DNA of 64,000 bases from Thermosynechococcus sp. HN-54 (lineage in GTDB: Bacteria; Cyanobacteriota; Cyanobacteriia; Thermosynechococcales; Thermosynechococcaceae): assembly GCF_023650955.1 (NCBI RefSeq), contig NZ_CP098039.1, positions 2,418,001 through 2,482,000 on the forward strand, written 5' to 3'. The translations under genes and the position numbers were made by a program. A model generated the notes under the pieces. It was not told where the DNA came from, searched no databases, and saw only the letters and a program-made list of their open reading frames with translations. Below are positions 18,049 through 26,714 of this stretch, one piece after another. Positions within the stretch are counted from its first letter, which is position 1; each line of letters begins with the position of its first letter.

Positions 18049-18936
18049 GTGAGCGAAGCTATCTATAAAATCGTTGACCAACTCCCCACTGGGGGCATCA
18101 CCGTTATGGCCCTCAAGTCCTTGGATTTCATCATTCCCGGCCAGTGGCAAAATATCGTTGGTTTTGATAACACGATCCGCCATGTGACGGGGGAAACGGA
18201 TCCTAACCTGATTCGCCAAATTGGCGATCGCGCCGTGCGGCTCTTTAACGACAAATCCCAAGGCTATCAGCGGGCACTGTGGCTCTATCAAACCGTCGAT
18301 AACACTGATGCCCTCCTAGGCGCTGCCGCCCTTGCCAATAAAGTGGGCGAGAAGATTTCCTTCCTCGGCTTCCTTGACAAAATTACGCCCAAGCCTGAGC
18401 GGGCGCAATCGATTGACCTCAGTATTAAGCTGATTGTGGAAATTCTCGCCTTTTGTCAAATCAATGGCATTCCCGGTGACAGCCTCGGCGACTTTTTGCG
18501 TGCCCTTGCCGACTACAGTGGGGAATCGCTGATGCGGATGGCCGCCCTCATCTGCTTTGATGGCTTGATTCCCCTAGGGCCTGATTTTCTCCTGAAATGC
18601 TTGGCAACACTGCAAAGCTTGCAACCCAATGACTTGCAGGAAAACCCCACCTTCAAAGCGATTGGCAGTGTCGTGCCGGGCGGCAATCCCAGCGGTCAAT
18701 TGGGCTTTATTATTCAGAGCTTTAATGCCGTGCAGGGGTGGATGAATCAATTTGTCAGCAGCCACGAGTTAACCCCCCAAAAAGTCATTAATAGCCTGCA
18801 AAACTTTATTGAACTCTCCAAGGACAACCTCGACTACTTGGGTGCCTTTTTGGACATGAGTACTAACTACTACTACCATACAGGCGTCCAGACCCTTGCC
18901 CGTCGCCTAATTGAGCGAGCCGTGGCTGAGATTTAG
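18049..18936 (+). CDS. conserved-looking 295-residue protein, function unknown
   Basis: The frame opens at 18028, but a strong ribosome-binding site (TAAGGAG, overlapping the upstream stop codon) points to GTG at 18049 (VSEAIYKIVDQLPTGG). The protein is mostly alpha-helical with no signal peptide and no clear transmembrane segment; the hydrophobic stretches (MAALICFDGLIPLGPDFLL) look like buried helices or a peripheral membrane contact. No catalytic motif was recognised. The SD-on-stop arrangement suggests translational coupling to the lipoprotein gene, so the two products may work together at a membrane. Confidence 0.72.
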   Translation: MSEAIYKIVDQLPTGGITVMALKSLDFIIPGQWQNIVGFDNTIRHVTGETDPNLIRQIGDRAVRLFNDKSQGYQRALWLYQTVDNTDALLGAAALANKVGEKISFLGFLDKITPKPERAQSIDLSIKLIVEILAFCQINGIPGDSLGDFLRALADYSGESLMRMAALICFDGLIPLGPDFLLKCLATLQSLQPNDLQENPTFKAIGSVVPGGNPSGQLGFIIQSFNAVQGWMNQFVSSHELTPQKVINSLQNFIELSKDNLDYLGAFLDMSTNYYYHTGVQTLARRLIERAVAEI

Positions 18937-19025
18937 TTCGTTGCGTTTCCTAACCGACAGACGAGGGTTCCTAAATCCACAAACAACTCCTGACTGCGGG
19001 GAATCGTCACAGTAAAGGTGCACAC
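18933..19025 (-). CDS. possible 30-codon ORF downstream of nadA
   Basis: Reading on from nadA, a GTG directly after GGGAG opens a 30-residue frame (CTFTVTIPRSQELFVDLG ...) whose TAA overlaps the stop of the convergent 295-residue protein gene. The composition is protein-like, and the frame is preceded by a stop seven codons upstream. It could be a small protein, the decayed tail of a longer gene, or chance. No family was recognised. The start-to-SD spacing is too short to be convincing. Confidence 0.22.
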   Translation of the reverse strand: MCTFTVTIPRSQELFVDLGTLVCRLGNATN

Positions 19026-19047
19026 CTCCCGTTGAAGTCAGAAACCT

Positions 19048-20007
19048 TCAGGACATCTCCAGCATGCGTCGGATCGGTTTGAGGGCCGCAAGGCGCACGT
19101 CCTCTGGTAGTTCAATCTGGGGCTGGCGATCGCGCATACACAAATAGAGCTTTTCTAGCGTGTTCAAGCGCATAAAGGGGCACTCATTGCAATTGCAGGT
19201 TTGATCCTGAGGGGGCGCCGGGATAAAGGTTTTCTGGGGGTTGCGCCGTTGCATCTGGTGGAGAATCCCCGGCTCAGTCACGACAATAAATGTATCGTGG
19301 TCTTGGGTTTGGCTGTAGTTGAGCAAGGCCGTCGTTGAACCAATGAAATCGGCATGGCGGAGCACCGCCTCTTCGCATTCGGGGTGGGCAATCACCTGCG
19401 CTGTTGGGTAGGCGGCTTTGAGTTCGAGAATGCGCCGCTCTGAGAAGGTTTCATGAACAATGCAACTGCCCTGCCACAGCACCATTTGCCGTCCAGTTTG
19501 TGCCATCACGTAGCGGCCAAGGTTGCGATCGGGCGCAAAAATCAAAGGTTGATCCGTAGGAAGCTGCTGGACAATTTTCACCGCATTGGAACTGGTGCAA
19601 ATAATGTCACTCAGGGCTTTGATTTCGGCAGTGCAGTTGATGTAGGAAATCACCAGATGATCGGGATACTGCGCCTTGAAGGCAGCAAAGGCATCGGCGG
19701 GGCAACTGTCGGCCAAGGAACAGCCCGCTGCCAAATCCGGCAGGAGTACCAGCTTATCGGGGTTGAGAATCTTGGCCGTTTCTGCCATGAAATGCACCCC
19801 GGCAAAGACAATGACATCGGCATCGGTACTGGCGGCCTGCCGCGACAGCCCAAGGGAATCGCCAATGTAATCGGCGACATCTTGAATCGCCGGGTCTTGG
19901 TAGTAGTGGGCCAAAATGATTGCATTCAGTTCCCCCTTCAGGTCTTGGATAGCGGCAACCAGATCAAGGGGGAGGGGTGGTTGGGGGGGAGCAAGGGTGG
20001 CAAACAC
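19048..20007 (-). CDS. nadA: quinolinate synthase A
   Basis: Condenses iminoaspartate with dihydroxyacetone phosphate to give quinolinate, the NAD precursor. The 319-residue protein has the three-fold NadA architecture with an early [20 protein letters not shown] motif (about residues 38-57) and cysteines that bind the 4Fe-4S cluster, including those in [10 protein letters not shown] (about 95), HPECEEAV (about 203) and the C-terminal CNCNECPFM (about 280). Length is typical. It lies 20 bases downstream of the crtD-like gene on the same strand, so the two may be co-transcribed. Confidence 0.95.
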   Translation of the reverse strand: MFATLAPPQPPLPLDLVAAIQDLKGELNAIILAHYYQDPAIQDVADYIGDSLGLSRQAASTDADVIVFAGVHFMAETAKILNPDKLVLLPDLAAGCSLADSCPADAFAAFKAQYPDHLVISYINCTAEIKALSDIICTSSNAVKIVQQLPTDQPLIFAPDRNLGRYVMAQTGRQMVLWQGSCIVHETFSERRILELKAAYPTAQVIAHPECEEAVLRHADFIGSTTALLNYSQTQDHDTFIVVTEPGILHQMQRRNPQKTFIPAPPQDQTCNCNECPFMRLNTLEKLYLCMRDRQPQIELPEDVRLAALKPIRRMLEMS

Positions 20008-20026
20008 AGCGGATCTTTATTCCTTA

Positions 20027-21571
20027 TTAATCAATTGGCTCAGGTGTCTCTCTATTATAGTAACTTTTACCAAAATTTGTATCACTGGCAACGACTTGTT
20101 GGACAAGGGCACGGGCACCATAGCTGACACCGGCAGTGCCTTCACCGGGATGTACGGAATCTCCCACTAACCACAGGTGGGGAATCGGGGTGCGAGTGGC
20201 CAAGCCAAAGGGGCCAAAGGTACTCAGACGTTGACCAATGCCACCGACAATGCCATCCATGCGCGCCGTATAGCGCCAGAAGGTGCGGGGGGTTGCCGCT
20301 TCACAGTGGACAATGTGCTCTGGCCGCAGATCAAAGAAGCGACCAAGGCGTTCGAGAGCCGTTTGGGTGTATTGCGCCTTCGTGGCCGCATAGTCTAAGT
20401 CGGGCTGATGCCAAAAATTCGCTTCAGTAAAGCTCGAAGCAATCAGGGTGCGATAACCGGTCGGGGCACGGCCATCCTGCGGCTGACTGACGGAGACAAA
20501 GAGGGAGTTATTTTCGCCAATCGGGCCTTCAGGGTCGTAGAGAAATTGCAAGTGGGGCGGACAACCTTTGGGAATGGCGGCCTCTTTAACGCCAAGGTAA
20601 ATGACAAAGGCACCGGCGGCGGGGGGCAGCGTTTTTAGGCGGCGGGCATAGCCTGCGGGAATGGCATCGCCAAGGAGGTGGGGCAGGTTTTGGGCAGGGA
20701 CATTGGCCACAATGTGATCTGCTTCGACCCGCTGACGGGTTTTGGTTTTTAAGTTTTCCACCTGGACGGCGACGGCACGCCCCTGCTCCACCTCAATGTG
20801 ACGCACCAGATGCCGGGTGTAGATTTGGCCGCCATCCCGCCGCAAGGCAGTGGCTAGCCGCTCACTGAGAACCTGCATACTGCCGTGGAGATGGTAGAGG
20901 CCGTGGGGGTCTTGGGAAAGACACAGAGCAGTGGCGGCATAGAGCAGGGCGGTTTCACTGGCATCCACTTGGGAGTAAAGCTTGAGTTGCAGATCCAGAA
21001 ACTGCCGCAGCCGGCGATCGCCCCCGACACCACAGAGAGTCATCCAATCGGTCACCGTCATCAGGCTAAAGGGCACTGTGACAAGGGTATCGGGACGCAG
21101 GGCTTGCACCAGTTGCCACAGATCAAAGCCATTGCGAGGGGGCAAAATTGGCTGCCGCTGTTGGAAGCGCCAACTAATGGCAAAGAGGTGTTCAAGGCCT
21201 TGCCAAAATCGCTCACTGCCGGGAAAGTGGTCTTGACGTTCCTGTTGCCAGCGATCGCGATCGCGCCAAACGTTAATGGGCGTTGTTTCCTGGGGCAGAT
21301 AGACAGCACAGGCGGGATCACAGGGCGTAGCTGCGGGTAGGGGAATATCCAATTCAGCAAAAATCTGGGCATGAATCCCCCCCGGCTCCAAACCCGCCAC
21401 TTGAGTAGCACCGACATCAAAGGTAAACCCCCGCCGCTGAAATGTGGAGGCACAGCCTCCCAATTGGGCTGCCTGCTCAAAAAGCTGAACGCGATAGCCC
21501 CGCCGCGCCAACAACGCCGCTGTTGTCAAACCCCCAATGCCGCCGCCAATGACGACAACCTGCTTTGCCAT
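20027..21571 (-). CDS. crtD: CrtD-like carotenoid C-3',4' desaturase
   Basis: A 514-residue FAD-dependent oxidoreductase of the phytoene-desaturase/CrtISO family. The N-terminal dinucleotide motif is VVVIGGGIGGLTTAALLARRG (within residues 4-25). The C-terminal family motif GDSVHPGEGTAGVSYGAR sits near residue 475. Among cyanobacterial members it looks closest to the C-3',4' desaturase that acts on monocyclic carotenoids on the way to myxol glycosides; confusion with CrtO/CruF-associated oxidases or a carotenoid isomerase is possible. A plausible -10 lies just upstream of the start. It is followed by nadA. Confidence 0.65.
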   Translation of the reverse strand: MAKQVVVIGGGIGGLTTAALLARRGYRVQLFEQAAQLGGCASTFQRRGFTFDVGATQVAGLEPGGIHAQIFAELDIPLPAATPCDPACAVYLPQETTPINVWRDRDRWQQERQDHFPGSERFWQGLEHLFAISWRFQQRQPILPPRNGFDLWQLVQALRPDTLVTVPFSLMTVTDWMTLCGVGGDRRLRQFLDLQLKLYSQVDASETALLYAATALCLSQDPHGLYHLHGSMQVLSERLATALRRDGGQIYTRHLVRHIEVEQGRAVAVQVENLKTKTRQRVEADHIVANVPAQNLPHLLGDAIPAGYARRLKTLPPAAGAFVIYLGVKEAAIPKGCPPHLQFLYDPEGPIGENNSLFVSVSQPQDGRAPTGYRTLIASSFTEANFWHQPDLDYAATKAQYTQTALERLGRFFDLRPEHIVHCEAATPRTFWRYTARMDGIVGGIGQRLSTFGPFGLATRTPIPHLWLVGDSVHPGEGTAGVSYGARALVQQVVASDTNFGKSYYNRETPEPID

Positions 21572-21649
21572 TTGTATAGTTATGTAAATTACCTGTATCT
21601 AGCACTGTAGCCACGTTGAGCCAGTGCTGACAAGGAAAACGGCAATCAA

Positions 21650-22294
21650 CTAGCGCCGCCGCAATTGAAGCTGCTCATAGACCTGCCGCAAAGACACCCC
21701 ATGATAGGCAAGGGCAACTAGCGTATGGTAAAACAAGTCCGCCACCTCACCGGCGATCGCCTCTGGATCATCGTCTTTGCAGGCCATGACAACTTCTACA
21801 GTTTCTTCCCCCAGCTTCTTGAGAATTTTGTTATCGCCCGCAGCAAAGAGACTACAGGTATAGGACTGGGCTTGGGGCACATCGCGACGCTGGCAAACCA
21901 CTTCATACACCTGCGAGAGGGTATCGGCGGGCGGCGGTTCAATCCATTCCCCCTTGGCACCGTGGCGGTGAAAACAACTGCGCTCCCCTGTGTGACAGGC
22001 ACTGTGCCCCACCTGTTCGACCGTCAGCAACAGAGCATCACTATCGCAGTCGTAGCGGATACTTTTTACCCACTGCACATGGCCAGAGGTTTCACCCTTG
22101 GGCCAGAGTTCTTGGCGCGAACGACTCCAAAACCACGTACGACCTGTTTCAAGCGTTTTTTGTAGCGATTCCCGATTCATCCACGCCAGCATCAACACAG
22201 TGCCGTCCAAATAGTCTTGGACAATCGCTGGCACTAAACCCCGTTCATCGTAGCGAATCTCATCGATGGGCAGGCTAAGGGCAGTGGCAGGCAT
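21650..22294 (-). CDS. hisI: HisIE, bifunctional cyclohydrolase / pyrophosphohydrolase
   Basis: Carries out the second and third steps of histidine synthesis on PR-ATP and PR-AMP. The 214-residue fusion has an N-terminal HisI cyclohydrolase domain ([20 protein letters not shown] with metal-binding Asp and Cys residues, about 80-99; TGERSCFH) and a C-terminal HisE domain with the MazG-like motif [15 protein letters not shown] (about 157). Domain order and length are standard. The SRP RNA gene lies immediately upstream on the same strand (about 20 bases), so hisIE may rely partly on readthrough from the ffs promoter. Confidence 0.96.
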   Translation of the reverse strand: MPATALSLPIDEIRYDERGLVPAIVQDYLDGTVLMLAWMNRESLQKTLETGRTWFWSRSRQELWPKGETSGHVQWVKSIRYDCDSDALLLTVEQVGHSACHTGERSCFHRHGAKGEWIEPPPADTLSQVYEVVCQRRDVPQAQSYTCSLFAAGDNKILKKLGEETVEVVMACKDDDPEAIAGEVADLFYHTLVALAYHGVSLRQVYEQLQLRRR

Positions 22295-22315
22295 GAATCG
22301 TTCGCAGTTCTCAGA

Positions 22316-22410
22316 AGGGTGACCCGGAGATCACGCCTATCACAAGCATCCCGTATTGCTGCTTCCTTCCGGACCTGACAAGGTTTAGGCGTTGCGATCG
22401 CATGATTCCG
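22316..22410 (-). ncRNA. ffs: signal recognition particle RNA (4.5S type)
   Basis: The minus strand contains the universally conserved SRP helix-8 core GTCAGGTCCGGAAGGAAGCA, closed by the complementary arms ACGCCTA and TAGGCGT and ending in GGGTCACCC. This is the small (about 95-100 base) bacterial SRP RNA lacking an Alu domain, which pairs with Ffh. The ends are approximate. A -10 box TACAAT at 22417-22422 on the minus strand would place the 5' end near 22410. Confidence 0.93.
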
Positions 22411-22416
22411 AGCCAA

Positions 22417-22422
22417 ATTGTA
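22417..22422 (-). promoter_or_regulatory. -10 box of the SRP RNA promoter
   Basis: TACAAT on the minus strand, about 7 bases before the inferred ffs 5' end. No good -35 consensus is visible at the standard distance. Confidence 0.55.
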
Positions 22423-22528
22423 TCTTAGCACACGCCATCGAGGTGCATAAATCGCCCTATTAGGAATCTTTATCCCTAGTTTCTTAAAGAAAGTTTATAT
22501 TAAAGAGGTAACAGCGTAAGATTTGGTA

Positions 22529-23206
22529 ATGCCTATGACCCTTGCTGCACTAATGGTGACGCAGGCGGAGATCCTCCGAGGTCTCTTTCGGACGTTGACG
22601 GCAACCAGTTGTCCCTATCGCTATAACTTTCACCTGCATACGATTTGCTCGGATGGCCAGCTAACACCGCAGCAAGTGGCACAACAGGCAATGATCCATG
22701 GCCTCAAGGGCTTTGCCATTACCGATCACCATGCGCTAGAGGGTTATTTTCAGGCTCGGACGTACATAGAAGCCTATCCGGGAACGGATCGCCCTGAAGT
22801 GTACACCGGCATTGAAATTACCGCCCAACTGCTCGATACCGAAGTCCACATCCTTGGCTATGGCTTCGACCCCCACGCGCCGATCCTGCATCTTTATGCA
22901 ATGGGCACTGCCCCCCAAGGCGAATTGGCACAGGCGGAACGGGTGATTGCGGCGCTCCATGAGGCAGGAGGCTTGGCAATTTTGGCGCATCCAGCACGCT
23001 ATCGACTACCTGCTGAACAACTGATTCCAGCGGCGGTGGCACGGGGCATTGATGGGGTAGAAACCTACTACTGTTACGGCAACCCCGATCCGTGGGAACC
23101 CACGCCAGAAACTACGGCTTTGGTGCATGCTTTGGCCGCAGAGCATCAACTTCTGGAGACCTGTGGAACCGATACCCATGGCCAAAGTATTCTCGTGCGG
23201 CGATGA
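22529..23206 (+). CDS. PHP-domain metal-dependent phosphoesterase
   Basis: A protein of about 225 residues of the PHP family (nucleoside 3',5'-bisphosphate phosphatase or YciV/TrpH-like). Metal-binding motifs are all present: NFHLHTICSDG (about residues 35-45), ITDHHALEG (about 70), HPARYRL (about 155) and GTDTHG near the C-terminus. The frame could start with TTG at 22523, ATG at 22529 or ATG at 22535; ATG 22529 is taken. Relatives hydrolyse pAp or short RNA ends, but the substrate here is unproven. A TATATT box at 22496-22501 may be its -10. The stop overlaps the next start (ATGA). Confidence 0.82.
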   Translation: MPMTLAALMVTQAEILRGLFRTLTATSCPYRYNFHLHTICSDGQLTPQQVAQQAMIHGLKGFAITDHHALEGYFQARTYIEAYPGTDRPEVYTGIEITAQLLDTEVHILGYGFDPHAPILHLYAMGTAPQGELAQAERVIAALHEAGGLAILAHPARYRLPAEQLIPAAVARGIDGVETYYCYGNPDPWEPTPETTALVHALAAEHQLLETCGTDTHGQSILVRR

Positions 23207-23442
23207 CGGGGACTGAAATTCTGATCACCCTAGGGGCGATCGCCATCAGTTGGTTTGTGCTCCGCTGGCTGATCACTGTCCTCAAGGTCACTCTCGGTAC
23301 GGGGATTAAAATTGCGCTGATTGTTTTCCTATTGCAAATCTTTTTTGGTATTGGTCCCCATCGCCTCTGGGAGCAAGCGCAGCTTCTATGGTCACAAGTG
23401 GCGAGTTATTGGCCGACGCCTTCTTTGCCATCCTCGCAATAG
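23203..23442 (+). CDS. small membrane protein, function unknown
   Basis: A 79-residue protein beginning MTGTEILITLGAIAISWFVL. It has two hydrophobic helices (about residues 6-24 and 33-50, ALIVFLLQIFFGIGP) followed by a short hydrophilic tail (WEQAQLLWSQVASYW). The ATG overlaps the stop of the PHP gene in ATGA, indicating translational coupling. An in-frame opening 111 bases upstream lies wholly inside the PHP gene and is ignored. The protein is not assigned to a family. Confidence 0.72.
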   Translation: MTGTEILITLGAIAISWFVLRWLITVLKVTLGTGIKIALIVFLLQIFFGIGPHRLWEQAQLLWSQVASYWPTPSLPSSQ

Positions 23443-23549
23443 GGAAACATGCAGGTTTCTGCGCGTGTTGAGCTTTGGCGGGCGTCTTTTGTCAGATCGG
23501 CCAGAATCCAGTACACTGACTGGCATCAAGCCCCTTTTGCGCCAAGGTC

Positions 23550-26500
23550 ATGACTCAAGCAGCGTGGTTAGAACTGGTCAAATCAGTGAGTGAGCAGGGC
23601 GTCCAGTTACCCACCAGCGGACTGAAAATTGGCCGTGCCCCCGATAACGATATTGTTCTCAACGATGTCTCCGTTTCCCGCCACCATGCTTACTTTGGCT
23701 GGCAAGAGGGACGAGTCCATTTGACTGATCTTGGCAGTAAGTCCGGCACCCATCTCAACGGCCAACCCATCGTGCCCAATACCCCCATTCCCCTCGAAGA
23801 TGGCGACTTGATTACGCTGGGCAACTCTGCTGTGCGCTTTCGCCTCATCTGGCAGTACCACGACTATCAACCTCGTGCCACCGAGGTCAGCAAAGATACT
23901 GAAGTCCCCGTGATTGAAGTGCGCACAAAAACATGGCGACAGTGTTGGGGGCTACAGGAGCAAACGACGCTTTTGGGAACCCATCCCGCCTGTGATGTGG
24001 TGGTGGATACGCCTGAACTACTGCCCTGCCACTTGAAATTACGCTTTGTGGATCAGCATCTGCAAGTGGTGGATCTCAGTGATCCGCATTCAACAATGAA
24101 TGTGCATTTGGGAGTGGGCGAGAGTTATGCGCTGACGGAATTTGTCACCCTCACCTATGTGGGGCAGGAGTTGCCTGATCGCATTGATACCCAGCGCCAT
24201 GCCGTTGCCTTTAGCCCAGCAACGGAGTTGCGTTTGACCAGCACAGCAACCGTGTTGGCAATTCCTGAATCAGAGCCAACCTCCACCGTCCCTGTGAAAA
24301 CCATTTCACTGGTGGGTTACAGCACATTCACCATTGGCCGCGATCCAAGTAATGATTTGGTTATTGAGCACCCAACGGTCTCGCGCCACCATGCCAAAAT
24401 TGAGCGCCGCAACGCTGATTTGATTCTCAGCGATTTGGGATCGAGCAATGGTACGTTTGTCAATGGTCGGGAGGTAGAAGAACCGACATTGCTGCGGGTG
24501 GGGGACAGCATTCGCATTGGCAGCGATCGCCTTGTCCTGAATGTAGATGAAACACTGACCCAGTACGCTGAATCGGGTCATATGCGCCTTGATGCCATCA
24601 ACCTCAGTAAGGTGGTGGGCAAGGGAACGCAAATTCTCCACGATATTTCCCTGTCGATCATGCCCAAGGAGTTTGTGGCCATCTTGGGGCCTAGTGGTAG
24701 CGGTAAGTCAACCCTCCTCGATGCCCTAAATGGATTGCGGCCGGCAACAACGGGCACCGTATTGGTGAATGGCACAAATTTTTACCGCAACTATCAAGCT
24801 TTTCAGGCGCAATTGGGCTATGTGCCTCAGAAAAATATCATCCACGAGGAGCTGACGATCGCCCAAGCCTTGGAATACGCGGCAAAACTACGGATGCCCC
24901 CCGATACAACCCCAGCGGAACGCCAACAGCGGGTGACAGACGTGTTAACAGAATTGGGACTGAACCATCGTCGCGATGTGCCCATTGCCCGTCTCAGTGG
25001 CGGCCAGCAGCGGCGGGTGTGTATTGGGGCAGAATTGCTCACGCAACCCAGTCTTTTCTTCCTTGATGAGGCTACCTCTGGCCTAGATCCGGGCACCGAA
25101 GCCGACCTGATGTTTTTGCTGCGGCAGTTGGCGGATCAGGGGCGAACGATTCTGATCATTACCCACGCTACCCAAAATATCCGTGAGTGTGATCTGGTGA
25201 TCTACCTAGCGGAGGGCGGCCGCCTAGCCTACTTTGGGCCTCCTGATCAACTGTTGCCCTATTTCCGTGCTACCTTTGGCGATCGCTTTAGTGGCATCAA
25301 GCTAGAGGATTTCTCTGGCATTTACCGCGCCCTCGACAAGGAGAAGAATCCCAATGCCCCCACCTCAGAAGAGCTAGAGCAAGCCTACCGGCGATCGCGC
25401 CTCTATCAGGAATATGTCGTGGGACGACAGCAAGTGCTGGCTCACATGCCCGATGAAAGTCAACGGCGCACCAAGGGCAAATCCCGTCGCAGCAGCGAAC
25501 CCAAATCCAAAATCTCCCCTTGGCAACAATTTCTCATTCTCACCCGCCGCAACCTGACCATTCTCAGCCAAGATCGCACTCACCTGCTGCTGACACTCTT
25601 AATTGCGCCTCTGCTCGGTAGTCTAAGTTTTGTCTCTTGGCAGCGGGATCTCTTTAATCCGGAAACAGGGAGTGCCGGTCAAGCGCTGACGATGATCTTT
25701 GTCACCAGTCTGATTGCTGTGATGATTGGTGCGATGACAACGATGCGCGAGTTGGTCAAGGAGGTGGAAGTTTATCGGCGGGAGCGGATGATTGGCCTGC
25801 GGCTGTTGCCCTACATTGGCTCGAAGGTGGCGATCGCCCTCGGTCTTGCCCTTTACCAAGCGGCCACCTACCTTGCGGTAACAAAGCTGGCGGTGGATTT
25901 ACCGGGGGATTGGGGTGTCACTTTTGCCATGTACATCACCCTTGCCCTAGCCATCTTTGGCGGTATGGCGATGGGACTGTTGGTGTCTGCCTTTGCCCCT
26001 AGTCAGAACATTGTGCCCCTACTCGTGCTGATGTTTTTAGTGCCACAAATCATTTTTAGTGGGGGTATTCAGCCCGTCTCTACCTTTGGGTTGCCGGGGC
26101 AGATTATCAATCATCTGACGGTGATTAAGTGGCCCTTTGAGGCGATGGTCAAGCTCACAGGCATGGGGGAGGACATTGCCAATGATCCCTGTTGGCGCGA
26201 ACCAGAGGAAGAACGGGAAAAAATGACCGAGGAGATGCAGCGGGATTTTTGTCTTTGCTATGGTCCCGGTCTATTTAAGACCTGCAACTTCCCCGGTATC
26301 CGCGCCAAGTATGTCCCCGAAGTGGATGAACCCGCCCTGCCGCGACCAGCGTCTCCCGGCGATCCCCCCAATGATCCAGCAGCGCTCCAAGACTATCTGC
26401 AACGGCTGCAAGCCTATCAGGCGGCCATGGATGAGTGGGAACTCAAATATTCTGAGTGGAACCGCCAACGCAGTCGTGCCATCAATGAAGCCCAAGGGAT

Positions 26501-26639
26501 TATTAGCCGCTTCCAGCGAGACCAAGGCTACATGTTTACCGTAGATGTGCAACGCCATTGGCGCCATCAAGGAATTCTCATTCTGGCGATGTTAGTGGCT
26601 CTACCCTTCTGCCAAAAACGCCGCGACTTTAGCCGTTGA
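23550..26639 (+). CDS. ABC exporter with three N-terminal FHA domains (copy 1)
   Basis: A 1029-residue ABCG-type half-transporter. Three FHA repeats precede the ATPase: a canonical one (IGRAPDNDIVLNDVSVSRHH, about residues 27-46), a degenerate one (about 128-195, lacking the SRHH core) and a canonical one (IGRDPSNDLVIEHPTVSRHH, about 262). FHA modules bind phosphothreonine. The ATPase has Walker A GPSGSGKST, signature LSGGQQRR and Walker B FFLDEATSGLD. An ABC2 membrane domain follows (about 670-880), then a loop with clustered cysteines (FCLCYG, KTCNFPG) and a proline-rich stretch, and a last hydrophobic helix. The substrate is unknown. A paralogue lies at 37442. Confidence 0.9.
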   Translation: MTQAAWLELVKSVSEQGVQLPTSGLKIGRAPDNDIVLNDVSVSRHHAYFGWQEGRVHLTDLGSKSGTHLNGQPIVPNTPIPLEDGDLITLGNSAVRFRLIWQYHDYQPRATEVSKDTEVPVIEVRTKTWRQCWGLQEQTTLLGTHPACDVVVDTPELLPCHLKLRFVDQHLQVVDLSDPHSTMNVHLGVGESYALTEFVTLTYVGQELPDRIDTQRHAVAFSPATELRLTSTATVLAIPESEPTSTVPVKTISLVGYSTFTIGRDPSNDLVIEHPTVSRHHAKIERRNADLILSDLGSSNGTFVNGREVEEPTLLRVGDSIRIGSDRLVLNVDETLTQYAESGHMRLDAINLSKVVGKGTQILHDISLSIMPKEFVAILGPSGSGKSTLLDALNGLRPATTGTVLVNGTNFYRNYQAFQAQLGYVPQKNIIHEELTIAQALEYAAKLRMPPDTTPAERQQRVTDVLTELGLNHRRDVPIARLSGGQQRRVCIGAELLTQPSLFFLDEATSGLDPGTEADLMFLLRQLADQGRTILIITHATQNIRECDLVIYLAEGGRLAYFGPPDQLLPYFRATFGDRFSGIKLEDFSGIYRALDKEKNPNAPTSEELEQAYRRSRLYQEYVVGRQQVLAHMPDESQRRTKGKSRRSSEPKSKISPWQQFLILTRRNLTILSQDRTHLLLTLLIAPLLGSLSFVSWQRDLFNPETGSAGQALTMIFVTSLIAVMIGAMTTMRELVKEVEVYRRERMIGLRLLPYIGSKVAIALGLALYQAATYLAVTKLAVDLPGDWGVTFAMYITLALAIFGGMAMGLLVSAFAPSQNIVPLLVLMFLVPQIIFSGGIQPVSTFGLPGQIINHLTVIKWPFEAMVKLTGMGEDIANDPCWREPEEEREKMTEEMQRDFCLCYGPGLFKTCNFPGIRAKYVPEVDEPALPRPASPGDPPNDPAALQDYLQRLQAYQAAMDEWELKYSEWNRQRSRAINEAQGIISRFQRDQGYMFTVDVQRHWRHQGILILAMLVALPFCQKRRDFSR

Positions 26640-26714
26640 GACTCTACCATTTTCAGGGGTGAGGTATTAGCCCGAATTCTTTAATAATGGAAAAGCTGTC
26701 CTCTTCACGCTTCT

